Shown: positions 8,203 through 17,491, counted from the stretch's first letter. The stretch: DNA of 47,124 bases from Leptolyngbyaceae cyanobacterium C42_A2020_001 (GCA_015272515.1 JACYLN010000063.1:1-47124); one strand, 5' to 3'. A program made the numbers and translations. The notes: generated by a model from the letters alone, not told the origin.

Positions 8203-9894
8203 ATGGAACGTTACGATGTGGTCATGATTGGAGCCGGACACAATGGGCTAGTATGTGCTGCCTATTTGTTGAAAGCGGGATACAGCGTGTTACTGCTGGA
8301 GAAGCGCCCGGTGCCAGGTGGAGCTGCAACCACAGAAGAAGTGTTGCCTGAAGATGCTCCGGGATTCAAGTTTAATTTGTGTGCGATCGACCACGAATTT
8401 ATCCATTTGGGACCTGTTGTGGAAGAATTGGAACTTACGAAATACGGGCTGGAGTATCTGTTTTGCGATCCGGTGGTGTTTTGTCCCCATCCCGATGGGC
8501 GCTACTTTTTGGGACACCGATCGCTGGAGCAGACCTGCGCCGAGATTGCCCAATTCAGTCCTCGTGATGCCCAAAAGTACGCCGAATTCACTGACTACTG
8601 GCTGCGAACCATTCGGGCCATGAGTCCGATGTTTAATGCGCCGCCGCGATCGCTGCTGGATATTGCCGGAAACTTTAATCCTTCTAAACTCAAGGATTTG
8701 GTATCTGTAGTGGGCGGCACCAACAAAGCAATGGACTTCGTTCGCACCATGCTTTCCAGTGCTGAGGACTTGCTCAACGAGTGGTTTGACTCGGAAATTT
8801 TGAAAGCACCGTTGGCACGGCTCGCCGCCGAAATGGGTGTTCCTCCCTCTCAAAAGAACCTGGGCATTGGCACGATTATGATGGCGCTGCGCCACGAACC
8901 GGGAATGGCACGTCCCAAAGGTGGAACAGGTGCCCTGACTCAAGCACTGGTGAATTTGGTGCAGGCAAAGGGGGGCACGATTTTGACGGATCAGCCCGTG
9001 AAGCAGGTGTTAATTGACAACGGGCGGGCAGTCGGGGTGGCAGTTGCGAACGGTACTGAATATCGGGCGACCAAAGGCGTAATTTCCAACATCGACGCGC
9101 AACGGTTATTTCTCCACTTAATGGATGCGGCGGATGTGCAGGATGCTGATCCTAACCTGCGCGATCGCTTGGAGCGTCGCATTGTCAACAACAACGAAAC
9201 GATTCTGAAAATGGATCTGGCGATGTCGGAACCGTTGCGCTTTGTGCATCACAATCACCGGGATGAGTATTTGATTGGCTCCGTGCTGATTGCCGATTCG
9301 GTGCGCCATGTGGAGATTGCCCACGCCGATCCAATGTTGGGACGGGTTCCCGATGCTGATCCATCCCTGTATGTAGTGCAGCCCACGATGCTTGACCCCA
9401 CAATGGCTCCCGATGGAATGCATACAGTCTGGATTGAATTCTTCGCCCCTTACCAGATTGCTGGATTAGAAGGAACCGGGCATAACGGCACCGGCTGGAC
9501 GGATGAGCTAAAGCACAAAGTCGGCGATCGCATCATCGACAAACTGGCAGAGTACGCGCCCAACGTCAAAACTGCCACCATTGCCCGTCGGGTAGAAAGC
9601 CCAGCCGAGTTGGGTGAACGCCTGGGTGCACTCAAGGGCAACTATTACCACATCGATATGACCCTGGAACAAATGGTGTTTTTCCGCCCCTTACCAGAAA
9701 TTGCCAACTATAAAACTCCCATCGATGGCTTATTTTTGACCGGAGCCGGAACCCATCCTGGCGGTTCCATTTCTGGAATGCCCGGTCGCAACTGTGCTCG
9801 TGTCTTTTTGCAAACTCAACACCCACTTACTCATCGCTGGCAAGATGCTAGCGCTTCAATCAAATCAGCGTTGAAATCGCTCCGCAACCCATAA
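8203..9894 (+). CDS. crtO: CrtO-type beta-carotene ketolase
   Basis: 563-residue flavoprotein of the phytoene-desaturase superfamily. It closely resembles, from memory, Synechocystis CrtO, which oxidises beta-carotene to echinenone and on to canthaxanthin; such ketocarotenoids serve as photoprotectants and as orange carotenoid protein ligands. The N-terminal dinucleotide motif is VVMIGAGHNGLVCAAYLL, followed by EKRPVPGGAATTEE; shared internal blocks include CAIDHEFI, GLEYLFCDP, LNEWFDSE, RPKGGTGALT and ERRIVNNNE. The FAD-binding C-terminal signature is LTGAGTHPGGSISGMPG. ATG 8203 is chosen over ATG 8164: GGAG lies eight bases upstream, the resulting N-terminus matches the family, and the upstream ATG has no ribosome site. 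It is monocistronic and convergent with the histidine kinase gene. Confidence 0.93.
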   Translation: MERYDVVMIGAGHNGLVCAAYLLKAGYSVLLLEKRPVPGGAATTEEVLPEDAPGFKFNLCAIDHEFIHLGPVVEELELTKYGLEYLFCDPVVFCPHPDGRYFLGHRSLEQTCAEIAQFSPRDAQKYAEFTDYWLRTIRAMSPMFNAPPRSLLDIAGNFNPSKLKDLVSVVGGTNKAMDFVRTMLSSAEDLLNEWFDSEILKAPLARLAAEMGVPPSQKNLGIGTIMMALRHEPGMARPKGGTGALTQALVNLVQAKGGTILTDQPVKQVLIDNGRAVGVAVANGTEYRATKGVISNIDAQRLFLHLMDAADVQDADPNLRDRLERRIVNNNETILKMDLAMSEPLRFVHHNHRDEYLIGSVLIADSVRHVEIAHADPMLGRVPDADPSLYVVQPTMLDPTMAPDGMHTVWIEFFAPYQIAGLEGTGHNGTGWTDELKHKVGDRIIDKLAEYAPNVKTATIARRVESPAELGERLGALKGNYYHIDMTLEQMVFFRPLPEIANYKTPIDGLFLTGAGTHPGGSISGMPGRNCARVFLQTQHPLTHRWQDASASIKSALKSLRNP

Positions 9895-9914
9895 GCAAAC
9901 CTACTGATGAATTC

Positions 9915-11540
9915 TCAGCGGGGAAACCAGAAGAGTTCATCCGGTAAATCAGTTCCATTCTGGGGGGACAAACTCCTTAAATGTTCCATCAATTCCCTAC
10001 CATTTAAGGGCGGCAACACATAATCCGCTGCATTCAGGGGGCGAACAGTCCAGGGGGATAAAAACGGGTTTTTAGGACTCAAGGCAATAATCGGCACCTT
10101 GCGTAAACTGGGGTGGCGATGAAGTTGCATTGCCCAGGTTTCGGCTTCGGTTTTAGAAAGGTCAGCATCTAGCACGATGAGGTGAACGATCGCGGGTGGT
10201 GGCTGAGTCATCAACAACGAAGGCTCTGCAACAACGCTCGCAGTAAATCCATTGATCGTGAGCCAGGTGGTTAAGGTGCTGCGATCGCAGGTTCCGGTTC
10301 CCACAATCAACACCGTCATCGGTTCACCCTCTCGGTCTAGTTCTGCCTCGATTTGACTTGCCCCAGCCTTAGCCCCCTCAAACACCGAGGGATGACAGGG
10401 GCAGTGGGCATCCGTAACAACGCCTTCCGCGATCGCCTTAGGCAGGAGGCAAAGAGCACATTCAGTTAACTGGCAGGATTGGGATAAAAACGAGCCAAAC
10501 GTATGAATGTCAAATTTAAGATACAGATCTGCAAAATCTTGTCGCTGGCGGAGATGCTGCCAGTAAAGCAAAAAGTCTCGATGATACCCCCAGTAGTCGT
10601 ACACCCGTCCAGCAAAAGCAAATTCGCCATCCCGTGGACTCACTACAGCTTTGCCCCGACTCAGATAATAGGCAACATAACTCATCAACCAGTCATCGTG
10701 ACTTAGGGGTAAGTCGTCTAGACACGGCAACTCCAACACAAAACACGTCTGTTCTACACTGCTCTCAACCCAAAAAGGACTATTCAGGTGTTCAGCCAGT
10801 TTCTTCACCAATGCCAACCCCAACCCTGTGCCAGCGTACTGCCAAGGATCATTGCTGGGAACACGATAAAAAGCATCAAAAATTCGCTCTAGCTGTTGTG
10901 GTGGCATTGGATCGACTGTGTTGCAAATTTTTATTTGCAAAAATCCACCTTGCGAGGATGCTGTCACCGAAATGGTGCCACCCTTTTTGGTAAATTTGCA
11001 GGCGTTGTCGAAAAGTTCAACACAGATGCGCTCTAAAAAGCGAATGTCGATGTGCAGTTTAGGTAGATCAGCCGCAATATTTAGCTGGATGTGATGTTGT
11101 TTTTGGGTTGCCTGTTTGAGAAAGGGGTCTATCATCTGGGGCAACCAGGTTTGTATATCAATTGTGATGGGCAGGAGGGGTGGCGGTGCGATCGCCAGTT
11201 CTTGCAGCAGCAGCAGATCATTAATTAACCTAATTTCGCGATCGCACTCCTGGTTGAGCAGCTTCAAGTACTGATCAACCTTTGCAAATTCGGCATTAGA
11301 TGCTAAATTCTCCGGCGTTAAAACGCCCTCTTGCTGCAACGCTAACTCCACAATCCGCAGTGACATCCGCATAATTGATAGAGGCGTTCGCAACTCGTGA
11401 GATAGAGTACTGAGGAAATCTTCAATAAAATACGACGGTCTATCCGCACCAGATGACGGCAGGAGAGACTGACCTAACTCATTCGACGGTGCCACCTGTA
11501 GCGGATTGTTGTTGGATAACTCATTTAATGACATCTCCAT
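9915..11540 (-). CDS. Soluble hybrid histidine kinase with Cys/His-rich middle domain and degenerate receiver
   Basis: 541 residues, no membrane segments. HisKA contains SHELRTPL (phosphoacceptor H48). The ATPase domain has FDNACKFTKKGG (N179), an F-box around FDAFYRVP, and GTGLGLALV (238-245), so the kinase looks active. After residue 275 comes a stretch I do not recognise (about 278-405), with C356, C361, C364, H379, C380, C382 and H383, a plausible metal or cluster site. The last part (about 407-510) resembles a receiver: the phosphoacceptor region LIVLDAD (D458) and a Lys in SPK (490) remain, but the acidic pair normally at the start is replaced by VGTGTCD, so phosphorylation is doubtful. 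The start at 11540 is ATG; ATG 11534 is equally possible. No partner regulator is adjacent. Confidence 0.82.
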   Translation of the reverse strand: MEMSLNELSNNNPLQVAPSNELGQSLLPSSGADRPSYFIEDFLSTLSHELRTPLSIMRMSLRIVELALQQEGVLTPENLASNAEFAKVDQYLKLLNQECDREIRLINDLLLLQELAIAPPPLLPITIDIQTWLPQMIDPFLKQATQKQHHIQLNIAADLPKLHIDIRFLERICVELFDNACKFTKKGGTISVTASSQGGFLQIKICNTVDPMPPQQLERIFDAFYRVPSNDPWQYAGTGLGLALVKKLAEHLNSPFWVESSVEQTCFVLELPCLDDLPLSHDDWLMSYVAYYLSRGKAVVSPRDGEFAFAGRVYDYWGYHRDFLLYWQHLRQRQDFADLYLKFDIHTFGSFLSQSCQLTECALCLLPKAIAEGVVTDAHCPCHPSVFEGAKAGASQIEAELDREGEPMTVLIVGTGTCDRSTLTTWLTINGFTASVVAEPSLLMTQPPPAIVHLIVLDADLSKTEAETWAMQLHRHPSLRKVPIIALSPKNPFLSPWTVRPLNAADYVLPPLNGRELMEHLRSLSPQNGTDLPDELFWFPR

Positions 11541-11941
11541 CAGTCCTAAGTAGCTGGGCGAAATTAAATATGAAACAACGTAGATCGGGTTGAGACATGA
11601 AACCCAACGCCCGCACGGGTTGCGCTACGCTAACCCATCCTAAAAATGATTGCACCTTCCTACTTCATATTCTGCAAAAAGATGCTTATCAAGCGAACAA
11701 ATAAATCATCTTCCAGGGAATTTTAAGATTGAGATCGGAGGCTGTGTCCAAATCAAACTCAATCTCTTGCTTCTAGCATTCCCAATGCAATTGATGAAGT
11801 ATGGCTACTTAAAAAAACTACTTAAATCGGTAAAGCCAGCACTCCTTTATTAAGTAGAAAGGTGTTAAGAATTTTTGGGATTTAGGCTTGAATGACTGTC
11901 TTCAGTGCAAGGTCAATTATTAATACGGTTTGAGATTTCTA
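11541..11941. other. Spacer with palindromic repeat
   Basis: 401-base spacer between the divergent kinase and saccharopine dehydrogenase-like genes. It holds the GGGTT/AACCC repeat at 11587-11636; otherwise it is AT-rich with no convincing gene. A 67-codon frame at 11650-11853 has no homology signal or ribosome site. Confidence 0.5.
11587..11636. repeat. Double GGGTT...AACCC palindromic element
   Basis: Two successive inverted repeats, GGGTT (11587-11591) with AACCC (11601-11605) and GGGTT (11617-11621) with AACCC (11632-11636). The second encloses GCGCTACGCT. This looks like one of the short interspersed palindromic repeats common in filamentous cyanobacterial spacers; only one copy is seen here. 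Confidence 0.4.
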
Positions 11942-13063
11942 ATGGCAAAACACGTTTTGATTTTGGGGGGAAGCGGACGGATTGGCAGCAGTGTTGCCGC
12001 AGATCTGCTAACCCATACTCAGGCAGAAATTGTGATCACAGGTAGAAATACGTTGGCTGGGGTGCAAGTTCGCGATCGCCTCGGTGAGCGGGTGCAATTT
12101 TTGGGTTTAGACCTGAGCGATCGCGAAAATTTGACCGCTGCCATCTCCGGCTCAGACCTGGTGATTCACTGTGCGGGGCCGTTTCACTACCGAGATGCTA
12201 CCGTCCTCAAAATCTGCATTGAGAATGGAGTGAACTATGTCGATGTCAGCGACCATCCCTCTTTTACCCGCAAAGCCATGGCATATGCCGAATTGGCAAC
12301 CAATGCAGGTGTCACCGCTGTGATCAACACAGGCATCTTTCCAGGCATTTCCAATAGCATGGTCTTGCAAGACGTTGAACAACTGGATGCCGCTGAACAA
12401 ATTCACCTGAGCTATGTGGTAGCAGGTTCTGGCGGGGCGGGCATTACCGTCATGCGAACCACCTTTTTAGGGCTACAAAAACCCTTTCAAGCCTGGATCA
12501 AGGGTGAGTGGCAAACGATGCAACCCTATAGCGATCGCGAAACGATTGAGTTTCCGGCACCCTATGGGCGTCCTGGCGTGTATTGGTTTGATATGCCCGA
12601 AACCTTCACTCTGCCCAACACCTTCCCCGTCAAAACCGTCATTACCAAATTTGGTACTGTTCCCGATTTCTACAACTACCTGACCTGGAGTGTTGCCCGT
12701 TGGTGGCACCCCTGGCTTCTAAAACAAAAGCCCGTGATTGAGTTTTTGTCTCGCGTTAGCCATTTCATGACCGATGTAACCGACCACTTTAGCGGCATTG
12801 GCGTGGCGATTCGCTCCGAAGTCACAGGTCACAAAAATGGACAGCCCGCTCGGTCTTGCTCAACCCTGGTTCACGAAAATACGGCGATCGCCGCAGGATA
12901 CGGAACTGGCAGCGTCGCCCAACTCCTGCTATCTGGACAACTTCGCAAACCAGGGGTCTGGGTCGTTGAACAAGCCGTACCCACTCCTCTATTTGAACAA
13001 ACCCTAACAGAGCGCGGCGTAAAGGTTCAGCGACAGGTTGAGGAGGATGGCGATAGGGGATAG
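11942..13063 (+). CDS. Saccharopine dehydrogenase-like NAD(P)-binding oxidoreductase
   Basis: 373 residues. The N-terminus is a Rossmann fold, VLILGGSGRIGSSVA, followed by VITGRN and DLVIHCAGPFHYRDATVLKIC, the pattern of the saccharopine dehydrogenase NADP-binding family (Sacchrp_dh_NADP). The rest resembles the cyanobacterial and plastid branch of unknown substrate rather than true lysine-pathway enzymes. ATG 11942 is used because it begins directly at the Rossmann strand; a TTG four codons upstream is less likely. Neighbours on both sides are signalling genes on the opposite strand, which gives no clue to the substrate. The last residues (QVEEDGDRG) run into a low-complexity GGATGGCGATAG-like stretch, so the C-terminal tip may be acquired. 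Confidence 0.82.
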   Translation: MAKHVLILGGSGRIGSSVAADLLTHTQAEIVITGRNTLAGVQVRDRLGERVQFLGLDLSDRENLTAAISGSDLVIHCAGPFHYRDATVLKICIENGVNYVDVSDHPSFTRKAMAYAELATNAGVTAVINTGIFPGISNSMVLQDVEQLDAAEQIHLSYVVAGSGGAGITVMRTTFLGLQKPFQAWIKGEWQTMQPYSDRETIEFPAPYGRPGVYWFDMPETFTLPNTFPVKTVITKFGTVPDFYNYLTWSVARWWHPWLLKQKPVIEFLSRVSHFMTDVTDHFSGIGVAIRSEVTGHKNGQPARSCSTLVHENTAIAAGYGTGSVAQLLLSGQLRKPGVWVVEQAVPTPLFEQTLTERGVKVQRQVEEDGDRG

Positions 13064-13137
13064 AGGATGGGAAAGACAGGGACGGTGAGAACCAGGGGTG
13101 GAGATAGGAGCATTCCCTTCTGACTTTGACTCCTAAC

Positions 13138-14163
13138 TTACTGTCCCAATCCCCCATCAATATCCTGATTCATTTCTGCTCCGCCCACTACTCGGTTTCG
13201 TCCTGATGATTTGGCGCGCAGCAGATTCTGGTCGGCGCGGCGTAGTAAGCTCATACCTTTGGGATCATCGCTTGACTCCAGGGTTGCAGTTCCAGCACTG
13301 ATGGTAATGTTCAGTTCTAACCCTTCTTCGATACTGAATGCTTGTTCACTAATTAGACGACACAGCCGACGTGATACCAAAAGGGCTTCGTTTTGATCGG
13401 TGTTGCTCAGAATGATCACAAACTCTTCGCCGCCATAGCGAAACAACGTATCCCGGAAGCGCAAATTGTGTCGTAGACGGCTGGAAACAAGTTGCAGGGC
13501 GCGATCGCCTACGGGATGCCCATAGGTATCGTTGATGCGCTTGAAATAGTCCACATCCAGCATCACCAGGCTTAATGTCTCGGAGCGGTTGCGGGCATTT
13601 TGAAGCTGGCGCGGCAGTTCCCAGTCTAGTGCTCGTCGGTTGTTCAGTTCTGTAAGCGGGTCAGATAAAGCGATCGCAGACAAAATGTCATTTGTTCGCA
13701 TCAGTTCGCGATGGTTTTTGACGGTGCGTAACCCAGCAAAAATCTGCGATCGCAGGAGCCGATCCTGTTTTGCCAGCACTTCTTTTCCCAGTTCCTTACC
13801 ATGTGGGTCATGCCTGGGTAGCCACAGATAAGCATCTGCCCCACCTTCCAGAGCTTCGATTCTAGACTCGACTTCCCAGTCGTATTCTTGCCAAACTTCT
13901 TCGAGCTTTTGGCTGGGAATATCCAACAAAATACAGTAAATCCAAGCGAGCTTTGCCTGATCTTTGAGTTCGCAGCAGAGTTCTAAACCTCCAGGTTGAT
14001 TCCCTTGCAGAATAATCAAGTCAGGTTGTTGTGCCTGGATGAGCGGCACTGCTTCACTGGGGCTATATGCAACCTCAGTTGTACAGTTCACTAAGTTGTG
14101 AATTCGATCCAGAAGTGTTGAGAGAAAGTCATCACCTCCGACCAACAAAATTGAAGCATCCAT
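13138..14163 (-). CDS. Diguanylate cyclase with degenerate receiver domain
   Basis: 341 residues: receiver-like N-terminus (about 1-125), linker, and a GGDEF domain (about 165-330) that would make cyclic di-GMP. The active site is GGEEF (244-248), and RFRD (235-238), five residues before it, is a product-inhibition I-site (RxxD). LDVDYFKRINDTYGHPVGD carries the metal and substrate residues, so catalysis should be intact. The receiver keeps the acidic pair GGDD near residue 10, but the phosphoacceptor Asp is replaced (LIILQGNQPG, Q53) and the conserved Lys is lost (ADAYLWLP); about 15 extra residues intervene. It therefore probably responds to something other than phosphorylation. ATG 14163. 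It is convergent with the saccharopine dehydrogenase-like gene. Confidence 0.92.
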   Translation of the reverse strand: MDASILLVGGDDFLSTLLDRIHNLVNCTTEVAYSPSEAVPLIQAQQPDLIILQGNQPGGLELCCELKDQAKLAWIYCILLDIPSQKLEEVWQEYDWEVESRIEALEGGADAYLWLPRHDPHGKELGKEVLAKQDRLLRSQIFAGLRTVKNHRELMRTNDILSAIALSDPLTELNNRRALDWELPRQLQNARNRSETLSLVMLDVDYFKRINDTYGHPVGDRALQLVSSRLRHNLRFRDTLFRYGGEEFVIILSNTDQNEALLVSRRLCRLISEQAFSIEEGLELNITISAGTATLESSDDPKGMSLLRRADQNLLRAKSSGRNRVVGGAEMNQDIDGGLGQ

Positions 14164-15177
14164 CGACGTTCAGCAGCCCAACCTCAATATTCGGGGCATG
14201 ACTCCAATAAGGTATAAGATTTCTATCGTCGCAGACATATCAAAAAGATCGTGCTAGATAGTTTTTTTTGATTAGAGATTAGTTGGTGGAGGAGCTTTAG
14301 ATAGATTGGCACATCCGTCCCTTCACTAGCTACACACTCTGACGATCCTTTCCAGGAAGATAATCAAGAAGTTAAAAAAGCATAACTCAGCTTGGTGATG
14401 CACTCTCGAAGCTTGCAGTTCTCTGTTGCGATCGCCCGACTTCGACCCAATCAGTTCATTGAAGCTATAGCTAGCTTACAAATTACGTTTTCCCAGTTGC
14501 AAGCAGAAAAAGTTTCCTCTATTTCAGATGAATAACAACACCTCCACGACCACTCAACATAGAGCATTTTCTATCGTAGAGCGCTTATTTTCTACATTAA
14601 GCATACCCAATTGGGTTAGTGGTGAGAGATCGGTTGTATGAAACAACTGCTCATGTCACACTGTAGGCGTTTTATTAAATTCGCATAAACTTTTTCGGAA
14701 AACATGACAGATTTACAGCCACCCGGCAACTCTCTCAGTTTTCTGGGAGTCCAGATCACCCAGTCCCTCGAATTACGGCACAAATTTGTGCTTCTCTATA
14801 CCTCAATTTCTACGGAGGCATATTCATGCTGCTACCATTGACGCGAGTGAAGTGTGAATTTTATCGATCTCGTGTAAACCTTCAGAGATTGGGGCACTCT
14901 ATAAGCAAGGTTGAAATTGGCGCTTGGGGAGTTGGATTTGAATTAACGACCGATCTGAGTTAGCCTAAACCTGCCTCCTGATTCACTCTCAACAATGCAA
15001 TCCTTCTCAAGTAATGTATTAAATCACACGCAGAATTGTTTGGTTACTTAGCATTCTTGATACGAGAGAAACGTTCTCAGGCAAACCTACCAACACCTTG
15101 TCAACGATTCGGTTTAACGTTTTTTGATTGTATTGTCTGCCCCACGTTCATCGTAACCTCACCCCTGTTTGCCGGTA
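14164..15177. other. Long divergent spacer between the two second-messenger cyclases
   Basis: About 1 kb without a convincing gene. Short frames with ATG starts exist at 14398-14535 (45 codons, weak), 14704 (44 codons, weak) and 14826-14963 (listed separately). A near-palindrome GAGAA-ACG-TTCTC lies at 15066-15078, about 100 bases before the nucleotide cyclase. The length suggests regulation, small RNA or decayed DNA. Confidence 0.5.
14826..14963 (+). CDS. Possible small protein, 45 residues
   Basis: An ATG frame preceded by GGAGG with about six bases of spacing encodes MLLPLTRVKCEFYRSRV through GFELTTDLS. The ribosome site is good, but length, composition and lack of recognisable family leave it uncertain. 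Listed because it is the best-supported frame in a 1-kb gap. Confidence 0.25.
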   Translation: MLLPLTRVKCEFYRSRVNLQRLGHSISKVEIGAWGVGFELTTDLS

Positions 15178-17490
15178 ATGCTCCTCATGGATAACGAGAT
15201 GCTGACGTCAGAATTAAAGGGACAACGCACACTCGCCACTGTTGTGTTTACAGACTGTGTGGGGTTTAGTGCCCGGATGTCAGTCAATGAAGAGCATACG
15301 CTCGACTTGATTCGGCGGGATCTGAAGTTAATGAAGAAGGTGTGTGAACGGTTTGAGGGGCGAGTTCTGAAGACGACAGGTGATGGCTTGCTGATGTGTT
15401 TTTCGAGCGCTGTGAAGGCGGTGGAATGCGCGATCGAGATTCAGCGGGAGATCGCGGAAGCGATCACAACCCTGCCCCCCAGTGATGCACTGCTCCATCG
15501 AATCGGAATTCACTTGGCGGATATGTACATCACGGAAACCGATGTCATGGGCAATGGGGTAAACATTGCTGCCCGCCTACAAACCGAAGCTGATCCCGGC
15601 GGGATTTGCATTTCTCAAACCGTTTACGATGTTGCAAAGCACGGGTTGCAACTGGTTACAGAATATCTCGGACCCAGGGATCTGAAGAATATTCGAGAAG
15701 TGGTTCCAGCGTACAAAGTGCTGTTGGATCAGGAAATTTTTGAGAACGATCCTTATCTGGAAGCAGCTCACCATTTAGAACAAAGCCCCAACCTCTCCCG
15801 CATTCGGAAGCTGATGTTCTATGTTTGCAAACATCGCTGGGAAGCGGATGAAACTAAGTTGATGCGGCTACACCTGAGAGGCATTGTTCAAGAATTTCTG
15901 GGAATGGCATCCAGTTATGAACAGTTAAGAGGACTGTTGAACTCTGCGGTTGGTAATTTAAGCAAGCAAGTAGAGTATTCTCTGGTTGCCAACGAAATTT
16001 TGTCAGCGGTTGCCTCCTTCTATATGGGCGATCAGCCCCTCCCAGTTGGGGCATCTGCTCAGCCAGAAAATCCAGCGATCGCTCCAGCAAATTCGTCATC
16101 ATCCACTACGCCAGAACAGCAGCAGCTTTACCGCCAGATTGCCCAGAAGCTTGATCACCACAGCGATGCCTTACGAATCAAGAAACTGCTGTACTACATC
16201 TGCAAACGTACTTGGGCAAGTAATGTTGCTCAACTCAACGGCATTAGTACCGAAAGCTTGGTGCAAACAATCCACGGGCTTGCTCCCGACAGCGAACAGC
16301 TTCGCCAATTGATTGATAAGTTTGTTCAAACACTGAATAAGCGAGCGGAATATTCTCTGGTAGCGGTGACACTTGTTGGGCAAGTTGGGGCACTTTATGG
16401 GGAGTCTTTGTCTGAGGTGAGTACGGCAGTGCCCAATGCAGTCACTTCTAGAATTGCTTTCACTACCCCTGAGGTTGCAACTTCAACACCATCGCACCCG
16501 CCAGAAAGAGCAAACATTTACCACGCGATCGCCGCCCGTTTGGAGCAAGATCCCCAGATTTTACGAATCAAAAAGCTGTTGATTTTCGTGTGTAAATCTC
16601 AGTGGACAAGCGACCCAACCCAGCTCGCCAGTTTTAGTACGGCAATTTTAGTTGAAGAACTGCATACGCTTGCCCCCACGATTGAACAGCTTCAGCAAGC
16701 CCTCAGTGCTCTGGTCAAGAGTTTAAGCAAGCAAGCGGAGTATCACGCGATCGCGAATTTGCTGATTCAAAAACTCCGCCCCTTGTATCAAATTGCATCG
16801 GCATCCCGCCCCGCTACTGCCCAAGCTTACCCGCCTGCGCCCCTTCCTACAGCCAATCCATCGTCTCAACCCAACCAAGATGCGGCTCAAACTGACCCAA
16901 TCGATGCAGGCACAGAATCTCGGTTAGAAGCAGATATTGATAAGCTCAGCCACAGCGATCGCCAACCAATCAATCTATTTGATGTTCGACTTGCCATCCA
17001 AAAATACACAAACCCTCTAAGAGCTAAAATTCTGGCATTTTCTGCCCTTCATTCAGAATTTCACTTTAGTGAACAGGATTGGTTCAACCTGAAGATGTAC
17101 GAGTTAGATGCACTGCTTCGAGGCTTGTTAAAAGCCTGCCGTAGTTACACTGATCTGGAGCATTTGCTCTACTCCACAGCCAGACGACTTAGAGATCCCG
17201 AAGATTTGATTCAGGCGGCTGATACCGTCACAAAATTTCTCCGCATCTTTTATGTACACGGAAGCCCCTCTTTACTAGTTAGCCTTCCCCCAGATGAGAC
17301 TAAGATCAGCTTGGATGATTTTGAGGAAGCAACCCGAGGATTTGCCAACCTGGATGATGAATTTGATCATACGTGTCAATTAGTATCGCCATCGTCGGGA
17401 TTAAATACCATCCTGAATCAACCAACAGATTCAGGCAGTAGCACCTGCCTCCTTCCATCTGCAGAACAAGATCCCGTGTCTGGGGGATAA
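15178..17490 (+). CDS. Class III nucleotide cyclase with four tandem helical modules
   Basis: 770 residues. Residues about 18-183 form a class III adenylate/guanylate cyclase catalytic domain. FTDCVGFSA gives metal-binding D26, KTTGDG gives D69, and GNGVNIAARL gives N129 and transition-state R133, so it should be active; ATP versus GTP use is not certain. The remainder is four copies of a module of about 95 residues (191-285, 314-409, 443-538, 599-692), separated by Pro/Ser/Thr-rich linkers. Copies 1-3 share the pattern LRI(K/R)KL...(V/I)CK..W, an LAP..EQL segment, and L.K.AEY(S)L(V)A; copy 4 is divergent. I do not recognise the module. No membrane segment. The start is uncertain (ATG 15178 or 15187). 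The stop is followed closely by a micro-ORF and the pentapeptide gene. Confidence 0.88.
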   Translation: MLLMDNEMLTSELKGQRTLATVVFTDCVGFSARMSVNEEHTLDLIRRDLKLMKKVCERFEGRVLKTTGDGLLMCFSSAVKAVECAIEIQREIAEAITTLPPSDALLHRIGIHLADMYITETDVMGNGVNIAARLQTEADPGGICISQTVYDVAKHGLQLVTEYLGPRDLKNIREVVPAYKVLLDQEIFENDPYLEAAHHLEQSPNLSRIRKLMFYVCKHRWEADETKLMRLHLRGIVQEFLGMASSYEQLRGLLNSAVGNLSKQVEYSLVANEILSAVASFYMGDQPLPVGASAQPENPAIAPANSSSSTTPEQQQLYRQIAQKLDHHSDALRIKKLLYYICKRTWASNVAQLNGISTESLVQTIHGLAPDSEQLRQLIDKFVQTLNKRAEYSLVAVTLVGQVGALYGESLSEVSTAVPNAVTSRIAFTTPEVATSTPSHPPERANIYHAIAARLEQDPQILRIKKLLIFVCKSQWTSDPTQLASFSTAILVEELHTLAPTIEQLQQALSALVKSLSKQAEYHAIANLLIQKLRPLYQIASASRPATAQAYPPAPLPTANPSSQPNQDAAQTDPIDAGTESRLEADIDKLSHSDRQPINLFDVRLAIQKYTNPLRAKILAFSALHSEFHFSEQDWFNLKMYELDALLRGLLKACRSYTDLEHLLYSTARRLRDPEDLIQAADTVTKFLRIFYVHGSPSLLVSLPPDETKISLDDFEEATRGFANLDDEFDHTCQLVSPSSGLNTILNQPTDSGSSTCLLPSAEQDPVSGG

Positions 17491-17491
17491 C

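Noticed and set aside
8290-8943. 217-codon frame on the minus strand
   Set aside because: Antisense to crtO, with His/Arg-rich translation typical of a shadow frame.
11650-11853. 67-codon plus-strand frame
   Set aside because: No ribosome site or recognisable domain; AT-rich spacer.
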